DNA from: Undibacterium pigrum
GTDB taxonomy: Bacteria > Pseudomonadota > Gammaproteobacteria > Burkholderiales > Burkholderiaceae_D
DNA: 64,000 nt
Direction of reading: 5' to 3'
NCBI RefSeq assembly: GCF_003201815.1
Contig: NZ_QJKB01000001.1
Span: 930,001-994,000, forward strand
Below are positions 18,726 to 28,037 of the stretch, piece by piece; the first letter of the stretch is position 1; each line of letters starts with the position of its first letter. The position numbers and the translations under genes were made by a program. The notes beneath the pieces were generated by a model. That model was not told where the DNA came from and searched no databases. It was given only the letters and a program-made list of their open reading frames with translations.

Positions 18726-19160
18726 TCATGCGAAATGATAGGCCATGCTGACATGGGGAATGCCAGCCTCTTCAAAAATCTCGCCATCGCGGGTATAACC
18801 CTCTTTAAGATAAAAATTCTCTGCTGACTGTTGCGCATTCAAACGCACAACCTGCTCTCCTCTGGCTTGCGCTTCTTTCATCAAGGCACGCAAAATCTTT
18901 GCCCCCACACCCAGACCGCGCGCAGTTGCCAACACGGCCATGCGGCCTATATGTGCATCTGGCAAGAGACGGCCTGTTCCCACTGCCTTGCCTTCAGCAT
19001 CGTAGGCAACCGCATGCAAGCATTGCGCATCTGCGGCATCCCACTCCAGTTCTGCCGGGATTTTTTGCTCGATGACAAACACTTCGTAGCGTATGGCCTG
19101 GGCATCTTTTTGCAGCGTAGCCCAGTCGGCGATAACCAGGCGGAGGTTTTCAGTATTCAT
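18726..19160 (-). CDS. GNAT family N-acetyltransferase (ElaA-like)
   Basis: This 144-aa acetyltransferase resembles the ElaA branch of GNAT proteins: YEVFVIEQKIPAELEWDAAD at the N-terminus, RMAVLATARGLGVGAKIL as the acetyl-CoA pyrophosphate loop (V-x-x-x-x-R-G-x-G-x-G), and NAQQSAENFYLKEGY near the C-terminus. The substrate is unknown. Its ATG overlaps the stop of the preceding thioesterase by 4 nt, so it is translationally coupled. It is the last gene of the long minus-strand lipid cluster. Confidence 0.88.
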   Translation of the reverse strand: MNTENLRLVIADWATLQKDAQAIRYEVFVIEQKIPAELEWDAADAQCLHAVAYDAEGKAVGTGRLLPDAHIGRMAVLATARGLGVGAKILRALMKEAQARGEQVVRLNAQQSAENFYLKEGYTRDGEIFEEAGIPHVSMAYHFA

Positions 19161-19600
19161 GTTCGGGTATCAGCGGGTGCATGCGTTTCAAAGGATGAAA
19201 TTATCGCACGCCATTCCTCAGAGACGGCAACTGCCTTGCGTTTTTCTGTATCGGCATAGACATACACCAGCTCCCCGGATATCAGATGGTTTTCACCAAG
19301 ATAGATTTCGAGGATGAACTGCAGAGAAGACCTGCCTATGCTGGCACAACGCACACCAATATCGAGTTCATCATCAAACCTGGCTGGCGCCATATATTCA
19401 ATAGTAGATTTACGGGCAAACAATTCCTTGCCCTCGCCTGCCTGTGTGATTACGTTCGGTAAACCGGTGGCGCGCCAGTATTCGGTGAAGGCGACATCAA
19501 AATAATTGAGGTAATTGCCATTAAAGACAATGGCTTGCATATCTACCTCAGACCAGCGCACCCGCAATCGATGAAAGAAAGCAAAATCTGCTTTTGCCAT
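19157..19600 (-). CDS. Acyl-CoA thioesterase (4HBT / YbgC type hotdog)
   Basis: The 147-aa hotdog-fold protein has the 4-hydroxybenzoyl-CoA thioesterase signature RVRWSEVDMQAIVFNGNYLNYFDVAFTEY, with the catalytic aspartate in EVDMQAIVF. It should hydrolyse acyl-CoA esters in the cytoplasm. It starts 5 nt after the upstream alpha/beta hydrolase and overlaps the GNAT gene by 4 nt, so all three are one transcript. The chain-length preference is not evident. Confidence 0.88.
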   Translation of the reverse strand: MAKADFAFFHRLRVRWSEVDMQAIVFNGNYLNYFDVAFTEYWRATGLPNVITQAGEGKELFARKSTIEYMAPARFDDELDIGVRCASIGRSSLQFILEIYLGENHLISGELVYVYADTEKRKAVAVSEEWRAIISSFETHAPADTRT

Positions 19601-19605
19601 AATCC

Positions 19606-20502
19606 TTAACTCTGCAAAAATTGACGAATAAGACGGTTAACACGCTCAGGTTGTTCGTGGATGACCCAGTGTGAACCTTCAGGAATGCGCTGTATCTGGA
19701 TATCATCGACAAAATTCTCAATACCGTCGAGCAAGGTCTTGGGTAAAGCCTTATCATTTTCACCCCAGATGATACGAGTTGACACTTTCACCTGAAAATC
19801 AGCCGGGTTCAGATTCAATTGCAAAGGCCCTGGATTTTTCTCTGTAGGCGGGTGTAATGGTGACGCGCGATAATAATTGACACCACCAGTCAGACCACGC
19901 GCCCAGCAAGCATGATAAGCCGCCTGAGTCTCAGCATTAAACCATGCCGCCTCGCCCTGCCCCATGCCATTGAAGAAGCCATCCATGAGCGCAAAATCAT
20001 CTTTGGCAAGAGCTTCTTCTGATCCTGGATTGCGCAACCAGTTCATGTATTCGCTGGAAGCCTTTTGCGCAGGGTCAGTCGCCAACGCCTGCATGAACAG
20101 ATAAGGGTGTGGTGAATTGATAATGATCAGCTTTTCAAACAAAGCAGGCAGCGCAATAGCCATATTCCAGCATACCGCACCACCCCAGTCATGCGCGACG
20201 ACCGTGGCTTGCTGGTAGCCCAGATGGGCGATGAGCAAACGCAGGTCATCAACGATATGCCTGGCCTTGTAGGCAGCAACATCAGCAGGCATATCAGACA
20301 GATTGAAGCCGCGCAGATCCGGAGCCACGGCAAAATAATCCTGTCCAAACTCAGCCAGTTGTGCCGACCATTCATACCAGAACTCTGGAAAGCCATGCAC
20401 GAACAAGATCAATGGCCTGCCGCGCTCACCCGCACTGGCAAAATGCAGACGGGTTCCATTATCCAGTGTGGCAAACTGATTACTTAGTATTTCTGCTGTC
20501 AT
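19606..20502 (-). CDS. Alpha/beta hydrolase, epoxide-hydrolase-like
   Basis: The 298-aa protein has the epoxide hydrolase / haloalkane dehalogenase layout. The oxyanion motif is HGFPEFWYEW, and an aspartate nucleophile sits in the elbow HDWGG (about residue 106). A late acid lies in GENDKALP and the catalytic histidine in GSHWVIHEQPE. HGFPE with an Asp nucleophile favours epoxide hydrolase. A GGGAGAAG site precedes the ATG. Within an acyl-CoA gene cluster it could act on oxidised lipid intermediates, which is inference. Confidence 0.85.
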   Translation of the reverse strand: MTAEILSNQFATLDNGTRLHFASAGERGRPLILFVHGFPEFWYEWSAQLAEFGQDYFAVAPDLRGFNLSDMPADVAAYKARHIVDDLRLLIAHLGYQQATVVAHDWGGAVCWNMAIALPALFEKLIIINSPHPYLFMQALATDPAQKASSEYMNWLRNPGSEEALAKDDFALMDGFFNGMGQGEAAWFNAETQAAYHACWARGLTGGVNYYRASPLHPPTEKNPGPLQLNLNPADFQVKVSTRIIWGENDKALPKTLLDGIENFVDDIQIQRIPEGSHWVIHEQPERVNRLIRQFLQS

Positions 20503-20535
20503 TGATGCTTCTCCCTGATGCCTGTAAAGTGATGA

Positions 20536-21435
20536 TTAAGCCTTCAACTTGGCTCTGAGCATGTCACGGATATGCGGCGCTGCCTTGTAAGGATCACCTG
20601 GGTTGCGCTGCAGGACGATATCTTCCATGCGTTCCTGCACATTACCCAGGGCACCGGGATGAGAGAAGATGTAAAACTTTTCGTCAGCAATTGCCTTGAA
20701 GGTGTTTTCAGCCACTTCTTCTGCCGTTACTTTGCCAGAATTCACGGCCTTGTCTGACATGGCCTGTGCTGCTCTCTGGCTGGCGGTTGGTGCAGAACCT
20801 GGCACATCTTCAGGGCGGTTTCTATGCGATTGTGAAATACCGGTAGGCACAAAATAAGGGCACAACACAGAGGCACCTATCGGTGCTTCTACCAGCTTCA
20901 AATCCTGGTACAGAGATTCGGAAAGAGACACTACCGCATGCTTCGAGACGTTATATACACCCATGGTCGGCGCATTGAGCAAGCCAGCCATGGATGCCGT
21001 GTTAACTATATGCCCTTCAAATTGCGGGTCTTTCTTGGCGCATTCAAGCATGAGGTTGGTGAAGATGCGTACGCCGTGAATGACGCCCCAGAGATTGACA
21101 CCAATCACCCAGTCCCAGTCAGCCTGGGTATTTTCCCAGATCAGGCCACCGGAACCGACACCGGCATTATTGAATACCAGATGCACGGCACCAAATTTTT
21201 CCATGGTGGCGTCAGCCAGCGCTTGAACCTCTTCTGCATGTCGTACATCGCAACGCATGGCCAGTACTTGTGCCCCTTGCGCTTCCAACTCTGCCTTGGT
21301 TTTGTCCAGGGCATCTTGCTGCACATCAGCCAGCACCAGCTTCATGCCCAGGCGTGCGCCGATAATTGCAAATTCACGGCCAAAGCCGCTGGCACCACCG
21401 GTGATTACGGTTACTCTGTCTTTGAATACTTTCAT
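20536..21435 (-). CDS. SDR family NAD(P)-dependent oxidoreductase
   Basis: This 299-aa classical short-chain dehydrogenase has the cofactor motif TGGASGFG (residues 13-20), NNAG at about 91, and the catalytic S...YNVSK (TASMAGLLNAPTMGVYNVSKHA). The sequence resembles SDRs found with GSTs and MDR reductases in lipid or aromatic degradation clusters. A GGAGA site precedes the ATG. It lies 33 nt upstream of the epoxide-hydrolase-like gene. The substrate is unknown. Confidence 0.9.
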   Translation of the reverse strand: MKVFKDRVTVITGGASGFGREFAIIGARLGMKLVLADVQQDALDKTKAELEAQGAQVLAMRCDVRHAEEVQALADATMEKFGAVHLVFNNAGVGSGGLIWENTQADWDWVIGVNLWGVIHGVRIFTNLMLECAKKDPQFEGHIVNTASMAGLLNAPTMGVYNVSKHAVVSLSESLYQDLKLVEAPIGASVLCPYFVPTGISQSHRNRPEDVPGSAPTASQRAAQAMSDKAVNSGKVTAEEVAENTFKAIADEKFYIFSHPGALGNVQERMEDIVLQRNPGDPYKAAPHIRDMLRAKLKA

Positions 21436-21482
21436 GTTGTCTCCTGTATGTGATTTATTAAATTTATTTGTTTTGGATTAAT

Positions 21483-22415
21483 TTATTTTGCGCGTTTCAT
21501 CTGGAAGCCTACACGTGGAAAGTGAACGACCACAGTCCCCGCTCTGTCGTCATCACGACGCACGGCCAGTTCATTTTCACTGGCGATAACCAGTTCACCG
21601 ACTACCGGGTCGAGCGCATAATCAGTCGGCATGATGGCAACCTGCTCGCCCAGCGCTATGCCATGGCTGTCAACAAAATTGCGCTCTGCTGTGTCAAAGT
21701 CTTGCGCGTTCTTGGCGATCGCCAGTGCTTCTGCGCTGCTCAGAGCTTCAGACTGGTGATGGCCGAAGGCAGCAACCCGACCCATCCACTCCAGCAGCTT
21801 TGGATAAGCATCAAAGACAGGATTGATTGCTGGAGCCAGTCGTATCAGCCACAAAGCCTGATAGACAGAAAAGTCAGCAATACTGGCTTGCGCACCCAGC
21901 AAAAATGGCGCATTGCCATTGAGCATATTTTCCAGGCGACTTAAGTATGCTAAAAGTTGCCCTTTGGCTTCACCCATGCTGGTGCGCGGCATATTGCCAC
22001 GCATGGTGGCACGGTCTGCACTGAATGCCTGCAATTCTTCTGCACTGATATTACCGAATATGGAAGGAATAGCTGCAGGCTGGAATGCATAGGGGATTGC
22101 TGTCCAGAACAGCGTAGTATCAGCCCATTGCGCCAGGGTGCGCGCAAGACCATTGACGGCAACCGGATAGAGAGAAGCTGCGGGCGATCGTTTTTCCAGT
22201 ACCTCGGCAATCAAAGAAGTATCGCAATAAATATCCCCGCCAATTTGCAGTATTGGCGTGCGGCGATAACCACCCGTCAATGCCGTTACATCCGGCTTGG
22301 GCATGATGATAGGTACCGTTACAGACTTCCAATTCAATTGTTTGAAACCGAAAATCAGGCGGATTTTTTCTGAAAATGGAGATACTGCAAAATTGTGAAA
22401 AATAAGATCGGACAT
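21483..22415 (-). CDS. Glutathione S-transferase family protein
   Basis: The 310-aa protein starts with a thioredoxin-fold GST N-domain (MSDLIFHNFAVSPFSEKIRLIFGFK; the cis-proline is in RRTPILQIGG, and DTSLIAEVL contacts glutathione). An all-alpha C-domain follows to about residue 215. About 85 extra C-terminal residues (ending DRAGTVVVHFPRVGFQMKRAK) exceed the usual 200-230 aa GST length and form an unassigned domain. The gene is embedded in the lipid cluster; detoxification or isomerisation of an intermediate is possible. Confidence 0.85.
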   Translation of the reverse strand: MSDLIFHNFAVSPFSEKIRLIFGFKQLNWKSVTVPIIMPKPDVTALTGGYRRTPILQIGGDIYCDTSLIAEVLEKRSPAASLYPVAVNGLARTLAQWADTTLFWTAIPYAFQPAAIPSIFGNISAEELQAFSADRATMRGNMPRTSMGEAKGQLLAYLSRLENMLNGNAPFLLGAQASIADFSVYQALWLIRLAPAINPVFDAYPKLLEWMGRVAAFGHHQSEALSSAEALAIAKNAQDFDTAERNFVDSHGIALGEQVAIMPTDYALDPVVGELVIASENELAVRRDDDRAGTVVVHFPRVGFQMKRAK

Positions 22416-22450
22416 GGCTGCTCTGTGCTCTTTAGGTTTATACGTTTAAC

Positions 22451-23461
22451 TCAAATCAGCTTTACCAACTGCTTGCCGAAGTTCTTGCCTTTCAGCAGCC
22501 CAATGAATGCCTCTGGCGCAGCTGCAATGCCTTCAGCAACAGATTCGCGGAACTTCAGCTTGCCCGTAGCAACCAGGCCTCCCAGCTCTTTCAAACCTTG
22601 CGGCCACAAATCCATGTGTTCAGAGACGATAAAGCCACGCATGGTCAAACGCATGGTCAGGAATGCCCGGGCATTCTTGATGCTCAGTTGCTCACCGTTA
22701 TAACCAGCAATCAAACCGCACAGGGCGATACGGCCAAAGGGATTCATGCGTGCCAGGCTGGCGTCAAAGATTTCACCACCAACGTTTTCAAACACGGCAT
22801 CAATGCCATCCGGTGTTGCGGCTGCCAGATCTGCTTCCAGATTACCTGCCTTGTAATCGATACAGGCATCAAAGCCCAGTTCATTGACAACGTAAGCGCA
22901 TTTGTCTGCGCCACCGGCTATGCCAACCACGCGGCAACCGAGTTGTTTTCCCAGTTGACCAACCACACTGCCCACGGCACCGCTGGCAGCAGACACCACG
23001 ATGGTTTCGCCCGCCTTGGGTTGCATGATCTGGGTCAGGCCATACCAGGCTGTCAGGCCAGGCATGCCGACTGAACCCAGATAGGCCGACAGAGGGATAT
23101 GCGTGGTATCGACCTTGCGCAGCAACAAGCCATCAGATACACCCATTTCTGACCAGCCCAGCATGCCTATGACCTTGTCACCGACGCTGAATTTGGCATT
23201 CTTGCTGGCGACCACTTCACCCACGGTGCCGCCTATCATGGTTTCGCCTATGACTTGCGGGGCGGCATAGCTCTTGGCATCTTCCATGCGACCACGCATA
23301 TAAGGATCCAGTGACATGTAGTGATTACGCACCAGTAACTCGCCATCCTTGAGTTCTGGCACAGGCAAGGTCTCAAGCCGGAAATTTTCTGGCACAACCT
23401 GGCCTTTAGGTCGGGAAGCCAGCACGATGCGTTGGTAAGAAGCTGGGGAAGCAGTAGTCAT
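22451..23461 (-). CDS. NADP-dependent zinc-free MDR oxidoreductase (CurA / PTGR-like)
   Basis: The 336-aa medium-chain reductase belongs to the leukotriene-B4 12-hydroxydehydrogenase / CurA branch. It has SLDPYMRGRMEDAKSY near the N-terminus, the nucleotide-binding AASGAVGSVVGQLGKQLGCRVVGIAGG, and ENVGGEIFDASL. It lacks the zinc ligands of alcohol dehydrogenases. These enzymes reduce the double bond of 2-alkenals or enones with NADPH. It starts 7 nt after the serine hydrolase gene, so it is co-transcribed. Confidence 0.9.
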   Translation of the reverse strand: MTTASPASYQRIVLASRPKGQVVPENFRLETLPVPELKDGELLVRNHYMSLDPYMRGRMEDAKSYAAPQVIGETMIGGTVGEVVASKNAKFSVGDKVIGMLGWSEMGVSDGLLLRKVDTTHIPLSAYLGSVGMPGLTAWYGLTQIMQPKAGETIVVSAASGAVGSVVGQLGKQLGCRVVGIAGGADKCAYVVNELGFDACIDYKAGNLEADLAAATPDGIDAVFENVGGEIFDASLARMNPFGRIALCGLIAGYNGEQLSIKNARAFLTMRLTMRGFIVSEHMDLWPQGLKELGGLVATGKLKFRESVAEGIAAAPEAFIGLLKGKNFGKQLVKLI

Positions 23462-23468
23462 GATTTAC

Positions 23469-24773
23469 TCATTTCATCAAGTGATTTGCCAAAGCCTGGA
23501 AGGCGCGGTAAGTGACAGGGTCAGTCGCGCCATTGGCGGCAATGGGATGGGAAGAAAATTTGACGATGACCATCTCGGCCACCGGGTCTATATAAATACG
23601 TTGCCCATGTATGCCACGGGCTTCAAAGGTCTGGTGACTGTTATGCCCTACCCACCACATATTACGGTAGGAATAGCCGGGCAAAGTCACATAGCCAGCC
23701 TTGGCAAATTTGGCGGGATCAGCGCCCTTGCGTATATCTTCTACGGCAGCAACCGGTATGATTTGCTGCCCATTGAATTTGCCATTCAGGCGCATCATTT
23801 CGCCAAAGCGTGCCATATCGCGCAGGGTCAGATTCAAACCACCACCGCCCTGCTCGGTACCTACACTATCCACAGAAAAATAGGCGTCATTCTCAGTGCC
23901 CAGTTTTTGCCAGATACGCTCAGACAAGAGATCAGATAAATTTTGTCCGGTAGCGCGCTTGACTATCCAGGCCAGCACTTCAGCATTCACGGTCTTGTAA
24001 GCAAAGGCTTCATCATGCTTGCCTTCCTTTTTCAATTTCACCAGGAAATCATAAAAAGTTTTAGGCCCGTCATAAGTTGGCGCTGTCGGCAGCAGGCCGC
24101 CTGACCTGGCGTAATCCCAGACTTCAGCTTTGGGGTCTGCATAATTTTCAGAGTACTGCACACCTATGGTCATATCCATGACCTGGCGTACGGTGGCATC
24201 ACCATAGGCAGTGTCTTTGAGTTCAGGAATATATTGCGTAACTGGCGCACTTGGATCAAGCTTGCCTTCCGCAGCCAGAGTCGCAGCCAGCGTACCGACA
24301 AAGGACTTGGTGACCGACATGGCGATATGCGGCACATAGGTTTTGGTAATACCAAGGTAACGCTCGTAGACTATTTTGCCCTTATGCAGCACCAGTATGC
24401 TGTCGGTATAAGTGCGGGCCTGCATATCGGCCCAGCTTATATCGCTGCCTTTTTCATCTGCAAACCGCAATTTATCGAGATCAAGCAAAGCTACCGGCAA
24501 AGCCGAAACAGGCCCTGCACCATGCCAGACATTGCTGGTAGGCCCCAGTTCACGCCCATGAGAAAATGACCAACGGGTACGGGGGAACTGGTAATTGCTG
24601 CCATTGGCAAACTTGATGAGCTTGTCAGGTGCTGGTGGGAAGCCCTGCATCCAGCCCATTTTTTGCGGGTCACTTGCCTCAGCATCAGGCAAGGCAGTTT
24701 GTGCCGAAGACATGCTCATGAAAGGTCCACCGAGTAAAGCTAAGAAAAGAATTGCAAAGCGAGTCTGCTGCAT
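23469..24773 (-). CDS. Exported serine hydrolase (class C beta-lactamase fold)
   Basis: The 434-aa protein has an N-terminal signal peptide (about residues 1-25, ending SMSSAQTA). The class C / esterase nucleophile motif SxxK is SVTKS (MSVTKSFVGTLAATL), and a candidate second-site tyrosine lies in YSENYADP. C-terminal GHNSHQTFEARGIHGQ may correspond to the third motif. Such proteins are usually esterases or peptidases, not true beta-lactamases. I chose the ATG at 24773 because GGAGG lies 5 nt upstream; the ATG at 24785 sits before that site. Confidence 0.88.
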   Translation of the reverse strand: MQQTRFAILFLALLGGPFMSMSSAQTALPDAEASDPQKMGWMQGFPPAPDKLIKFANGSNYQFPRTRWSFSHGRELGPTSNVWHGAGPVSALPVALLDLDKLRFADEKGSDISWADMQARTYTDSILVLHKGKIVYERYLGITKTYVPHIAMSVTKSFVGTLAATLAAEGKLDPSAPVTQYIPELKDTAYGDATVRQVMDMTIGVQYSENYADPKAEVWDYARSGGLLPTAPTYDGPKTFYDFLVKLKKEGKHDEAFAYKTVNAEVLAWIVKRATGQNLSDLLSERIWQKLGTENDAYFSVDSVGTEQGGGGLNLTLRDMARFGEMMRLNGKFNGQQIIPVAAVEDIRKGADPAKFAKAGYVTLPGYSYRNMWWVGHNSHQTFEARGIHGQRIYIDPVAEMVIVKFSSHPIAANGATDPVTYRAFQALANHLMK

Positions 24774-24827
24774 GTTTGCCTCCATTTATTTTTTCTTGGA
24801 CTTGCAGAAACGACGTCAATTTGTTAA

Positions 24828-25295
24828 TCAGTCACTACCATAAAGTTTTTTCATATTTTCGCCAGACTTCAAGCGTCGCAAGTATTTGAAAGTACCCATG
24901 GCTTTGGCAATGAGCTTGTCACCATTCCAGACCTCGCCCTCGCAAAAACACATGGTGGTGGATTGATGGAAAGCCTTGCCACGCGCCTCCATGCGCCCAC
25001 CTGGCACACCTCCTGGCTGCAGAAAAGTGGTTTTCATTTCTACCGTGACGACGCCTTTGAGGTCGCTGCTCATAGATCGGCCAGCCATGGCCATGACCAC
25101 ATCAAGCATGGTCATAATCACGCCGCCGTGGGCAATTTGCCAGCTGTTCATGTGGCGTCCAGTCAAATCCAGCGCAAGACGAGCCTGGCCATTTTCCATT
25201 TCAAGAAATTCGACGCCCAGATCATGCAAAAAAGGATTCAATACCGGTGTTGGTTGCGCAATGGGAAGCGCAGCAGTAAACGTGGCCTCTGTCAT
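24828..25295 (-). CDS. PaaI family acyl-CoA thioesterase
   Basis: The 155-aa hotdog protein contains the PaaI/YdiI core: MNSWQIAHGGVIMTMLDVVMAMAG and VVTVEMKTTFLQPG. It should hydrolyse acyl- or aryl-CoA thioesters. Its ATG overlaps the stop of the upstream SDR by 4 nt (ATGA), so it is translationally coupled. It is the second thioesterase in this cluster, of a different hotdog subgroup from the one at 19157-19600. Confidence 0.88.
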   Translation of the reverse strand: MTEATFTAALPIAQPTPVLNPFLHDLGVEFLEMENGQARLALDLTGRHMNSWQIAHGGVIMTMLDVVMAMAGRSMSSDLKGVVTVEMKTTFLQPGGVPGGRMEARGKAFHQSTTMCFCEGEVWNGDKLIAKAMGTFKYLRRLKSGENMKKLYGSD

Positions 25296-26086
25296 ACAGC
25301 CGATACCCCGCCATCCACTGCCAGAGTCTGGCCAGTAATGTGCTTACCGGCGTCACTGGCAAACAACATGGCTACGCCCTTCAAATCTTCATCATCACCT
25401 ATACGCTGCAAAGGCGCTTCTTTGGCGAGTTTTTCTTCGCCCAGGTTTTCCAGTATGCCCTTGGTCATTTTGGAAGGGAAAAATCCCGGTGCAATCGCAT
25501 TGACGGTAATGCCATGCACACCCCATTCACCGGCCAGAGTGCGGGTGAAGTTGATGACGGCAGCCTTGGAAGTATTGTAAGCAATGGTCTGCATGGTCCC
25601 GGGCGCATTGCCAGCCAGACCAGCGATAGAGGCTATATTGATGATGCGGCCATACTTACGCGGTATCATCGAACGCTTACCAACTGCCTGTGAGATCAAA
25701 AAAATACTGCGAATATTCAGATTCATGACCTTGTCCCAGGCATCAACCGGATAATCTTCTGCCGGAGCGCCCCAGGTAGCGCCTGCGTTATTGATAAGGA
25801 TATCGATATGTCCCAGACGGGCCAGTGCCTCGTCCACGAGTGGTTGCACTGCCGCTTCTTTCGACAAATCAGCCGCAATTGCGCTGGCATCTATGCCGCG
25901 GCTTTTCAGGTGAGCAACGGCTTCATCAAGGTCAGATTGCTTGCGTGAAGACAGTACCACTTTGGCCCCCTGCTCACCCAGTGCTTCTGCCATTTGCAAA
26001 CCCAGGCCACGTGAACCACCGGTAATCAGGGCCGTCTTGCCATGCAAGTCAAATAATTGTTGTACGGTGCGAATTGCTGTAGTCAT
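25292..26086 (-). CDS. SDR family oxidoreductase (3-hydroxyacyl-CoA dehydrogenase-like)
   Basis: The 264-aa short-chain dehydrogenase has the cofactor site TGGSRGLG, NNAG (INNAGATWGAPAEDYP), and a catalytic triad in SIAGLAG...YNTSKAAVINFTR. The C-terminus GKHITGQTLAVDGGVSAV is typical of FabG-like and 3-hydroxyacyl-CoA SDRs. Co-transcription with an acyl-CoA dehydrogenase and thiolase suggests the hydroxyacyl oxidation step; this is inference. The ATG at 26086 follows GGAGA; the frame to 26125 is less likely. Confidence 0.9.
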   Translation of the reverse strand: MTTAIRTVQQLFDLHGKTALITGGSRGLGLQMAEALGEQGAKVVLSSRKQSDLDEAVAHLKSRGIDASAIAADLSKEAAVQPLVDEALARLGHIDILINNAGATWGAPAEDYPVDAWDKVMNLNIRSIFLISQAVGKRSMIPRKYGRIINIASIAGLAGNAPGTMQTIAYNTSKAAVINFTRTLAGEWGVHGITVNAIAPGFFPSKMTKGILENLGEEKLAKEAPLQRIGDDEDLKGVAMLFASDAGKHITGQTLAVDGGVSAV

Positions 26087-26114
26087 TGCTTGTCTCCAGT
26101 ATGTGCGGCTACCA

Positions 26115-26134
26115 CCTGTCTGCACGCAGACAGG
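26115..26134 (-). other. Intercistronic hairpin between acyl-CoA dehydrogenase and SDR
   Basis: CCTGTCTGC (26115-26123) and GCAGACAGG (26126-26134) form a perfect 9-bp inverted repeat with a 2-nt centre. It lies in the 96-nt gap between two co-directional genes. There is no T-run, so full termination is unlikely. Confidence 0.45.
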
Positions 26135-26182
26135 AAGGGTATCGTGTGATTTATGTAGGTTTGATTATGTCAAGACTGTGGT

Positions 26183-28000
26183 TCAGAACCAGGCATCCTG
26201 CATATCGAAAGTCGTCATATCGATATTCGACAGCAAATCCAGTTGCGGATGGACGCGTGGCAATTCCCAGTGGAAGAAGTATTTACAAGCCTGCAGCTTG
26301 CCAGCGTAGAAATCAGCATCGTGGTGATTTTCTTTATTCAGGCATAAGGTAGCCTGTTCCAGCCACATCCAGGCAACCACGGCATGACCAAATACTTCAA
26401 GATAGGTTGAGGCATTTGCCAGGGTTTTGTTGGTATCACCCACCCCATGCAATTGCTGGGTTACGCTGGCCAGTCTTTGCAGAACACGTGCCAGAGATTT
26501 GGTATAGGCCAGCAATTCAGGATGTGCAGCAGCTCTCGCCAGGGTTTTGTGCATGATTTCACCCAAGGCTTCCAGTGCAGCACCTTCTTGCATGACGACC
26601 TTGCGGCCCAGCAGATCCAGCCCCTGTATGCCGTGCGTACCTTCATGAATGGGGTTGAGACGATTGTCGCGGTAAAACTGTTCTACATTGTATTCCCGAG
26701 TATAGCCATAGCCACCATGTACCTGTATCGCCAGGTTATTCGCTTCCAGACACCATTGCGAAGGCCAGGATTTGGCGATGGGTGTCAGTATCTCCAGCAT
26801 CTGAGCAGCATGTGTACGCGCTTCTGGTGATGGCGCAGTACGCTCTTCATCAACCAGGCGGGCGCAAAACAAATTCAATGCCAGGCCACCTTCAACATAG
26901 GCTTTTTGTGCCAGCAACATGCGCTTGACATCGGTATGCTCAATGATGGGCACTTGCGGTGCCGCCGGGTCTTTGTTCAAGGGCGCACGTCCCTGTGGGC
27001 GGTTACGGGCATAATCCAGCGAGTGCAGATAACCAGTATAACCCAGCATGACTGCTCCCAAGCCTACTCCTATGCGCGCCTCGTTCATCATGTGGAACAT
27101 GTTTGCCATGCCGCGATGCAAAGTGCCCACGAGATAGCCTATCGCACCAGCCTTGCCCTGGGGTTTGAATTTACCTTCGCCAAAATTCAGCAGGCAATTG
27201 GTGGTGCCGCGATAACCCATTTTGTGATTCAGGCCAGCCAGCACTACGTCATTGCGCTCCCCCAGGCTGCCATCTTCGTTCACCAGTTTTTTGGGTACGA
27301 TGAAAAGTGAAATGCCTTTGACACCAGGTATCAGCTTGCCATTTGCATCCGGCACTTTGGCCAATACCAGGTGCACGATATTCTCGGCCAGCTCATGTTC
27401 GCCAGCGGATATCCACATCTTGTTACCGGTCAGCCGGTAAGTGCCATCTTCCTGCGGCTCTGCCCTGGTAACAATATCAGACAGGCTGGAACCAGCCTGA
27501 GGCTCAGACAAACACATGGTGCCAAAGAAACGGCCTTCCAGCATGGGTTTGACGAAGGTTTCTATCTGCTCAGGTGTGCCGCATTTGAGCAAAGTATTGG
27601 CATTGCCTATGGTCAGGAAGGGATAAGACGCAGTCCCTACATTCGCCCCTTTGAAGTAGGCAAAACCGGCTTTCTCAACGACGCAGGGCAATTGCATGCC
27701 ACCGACATCAAAGTCTTGCCCTGCAGCCATCAGGCCAGCTTCGCAAAATGCTTTCAGGGCTGTCTTCACTTCAGGAATCATGTGCACTTCTTCACCATCG
27801 AAGTGCGGCTCCTGCTGGTCATTTTTTTTATTATGGGTAGCGAACAGGTCTGTCGCTATCTGTTCGCAGGTATCAAGGGCGGCATTGAAAGTTTCGCGAC
27901 TATGGTCGACAAAACGTGGCCTTTGATTCAGTGATTCTACGTTCAGCCATTCATACAGCATGAATTCGAGATCACGGCGGGAAAGAATTTTAGATTGCAT
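26183..28000 (-). CDS. Acyl-CoA dehydrogenase (large, about 600 aa)
   Basis: This FAD enzyme introduces the alpha-beta double bond into acyl-CoA in beta-oxidation. The 605-aa length matches the long acyl-CoA dehydrogenases with an extra C-terminal domain. Visible motifs are MCLSEPQAGSSLSDI (FAD/substrate segment), KMWISAGEHE, VHGGYGYTREYNVEQFYRDNR, and PIHEGTHGIQGLDL, where the glutamate of HEGT is the probable catalytic base. I chose the ATG at 28000, which begins MQSKILSRRDLEFMLYEW as in the family; the ATG at 28030 lacks support. A hairpin lies between it and the thiolase gene. Confidence 0.93.
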   Translation of the reverse strand: MQSKILSRRDLEFMLYEWLNVESLNQRPRFVDHSRETFNAALDTCEQIATDLFATHNKKNDQQEPHFDGEEVHMIPEVKTALKAFCEAGLMAAGQDFDVGGMQLPCVVEKAGFAYFKGANVGTASYPFLTIGNANTLLKCGTPEQIETFVKPMLEGRFFGTMCLSEPQAGSSLSDIVTRAEPQEDGTYRLTGNKMWISAGEHELAENIVHLVLAKVPDANGKLIPGVKGISLFIVPKKLVNEDGSLGERNDVVLAGLNHKMGYRGTTNCLLNFGEGKFKPQGKAGAIGYLVGTLHRGMANMFHMMNEARIGVGLGAVMLGYTGYLHSLDYARNRPQGRAPLNKDPAAPQVPIIEHTDVKRMLLAQKAYVEGGLALNLFCARLVDEERTAPSPEARTHAAQMLEILTPIAKSWPSQWCLEANNLAIQVHGGYGYTREYNVEQFYRDNRLNPIHEGTHGIQGLDLLGRKVVMQEGAALEALGEIMHKTLARAAAHPELLAYTKSLARVLQRLASVTQQLHGVGDTNKTLANASTYLEVFGHAVVAWMWLEQATLCLNKENHHDADFYAGKLQACKYFFHWELPRVHPQLDLLSNIDMTTFDMQDAWF

Positions 28001-28037
28001 GGCTTTATCAGGATAAAAAAGATGAAACACCCATTTT

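Noticed and set aside
23469-24773. Antibiotic-resistance beta-lactamase
   Set aside because: SVTKS gives the fold, but the protein is far longer than a class C enzyme and lies in a lipid gene cluster, so an esterase or peptidase is more likely.
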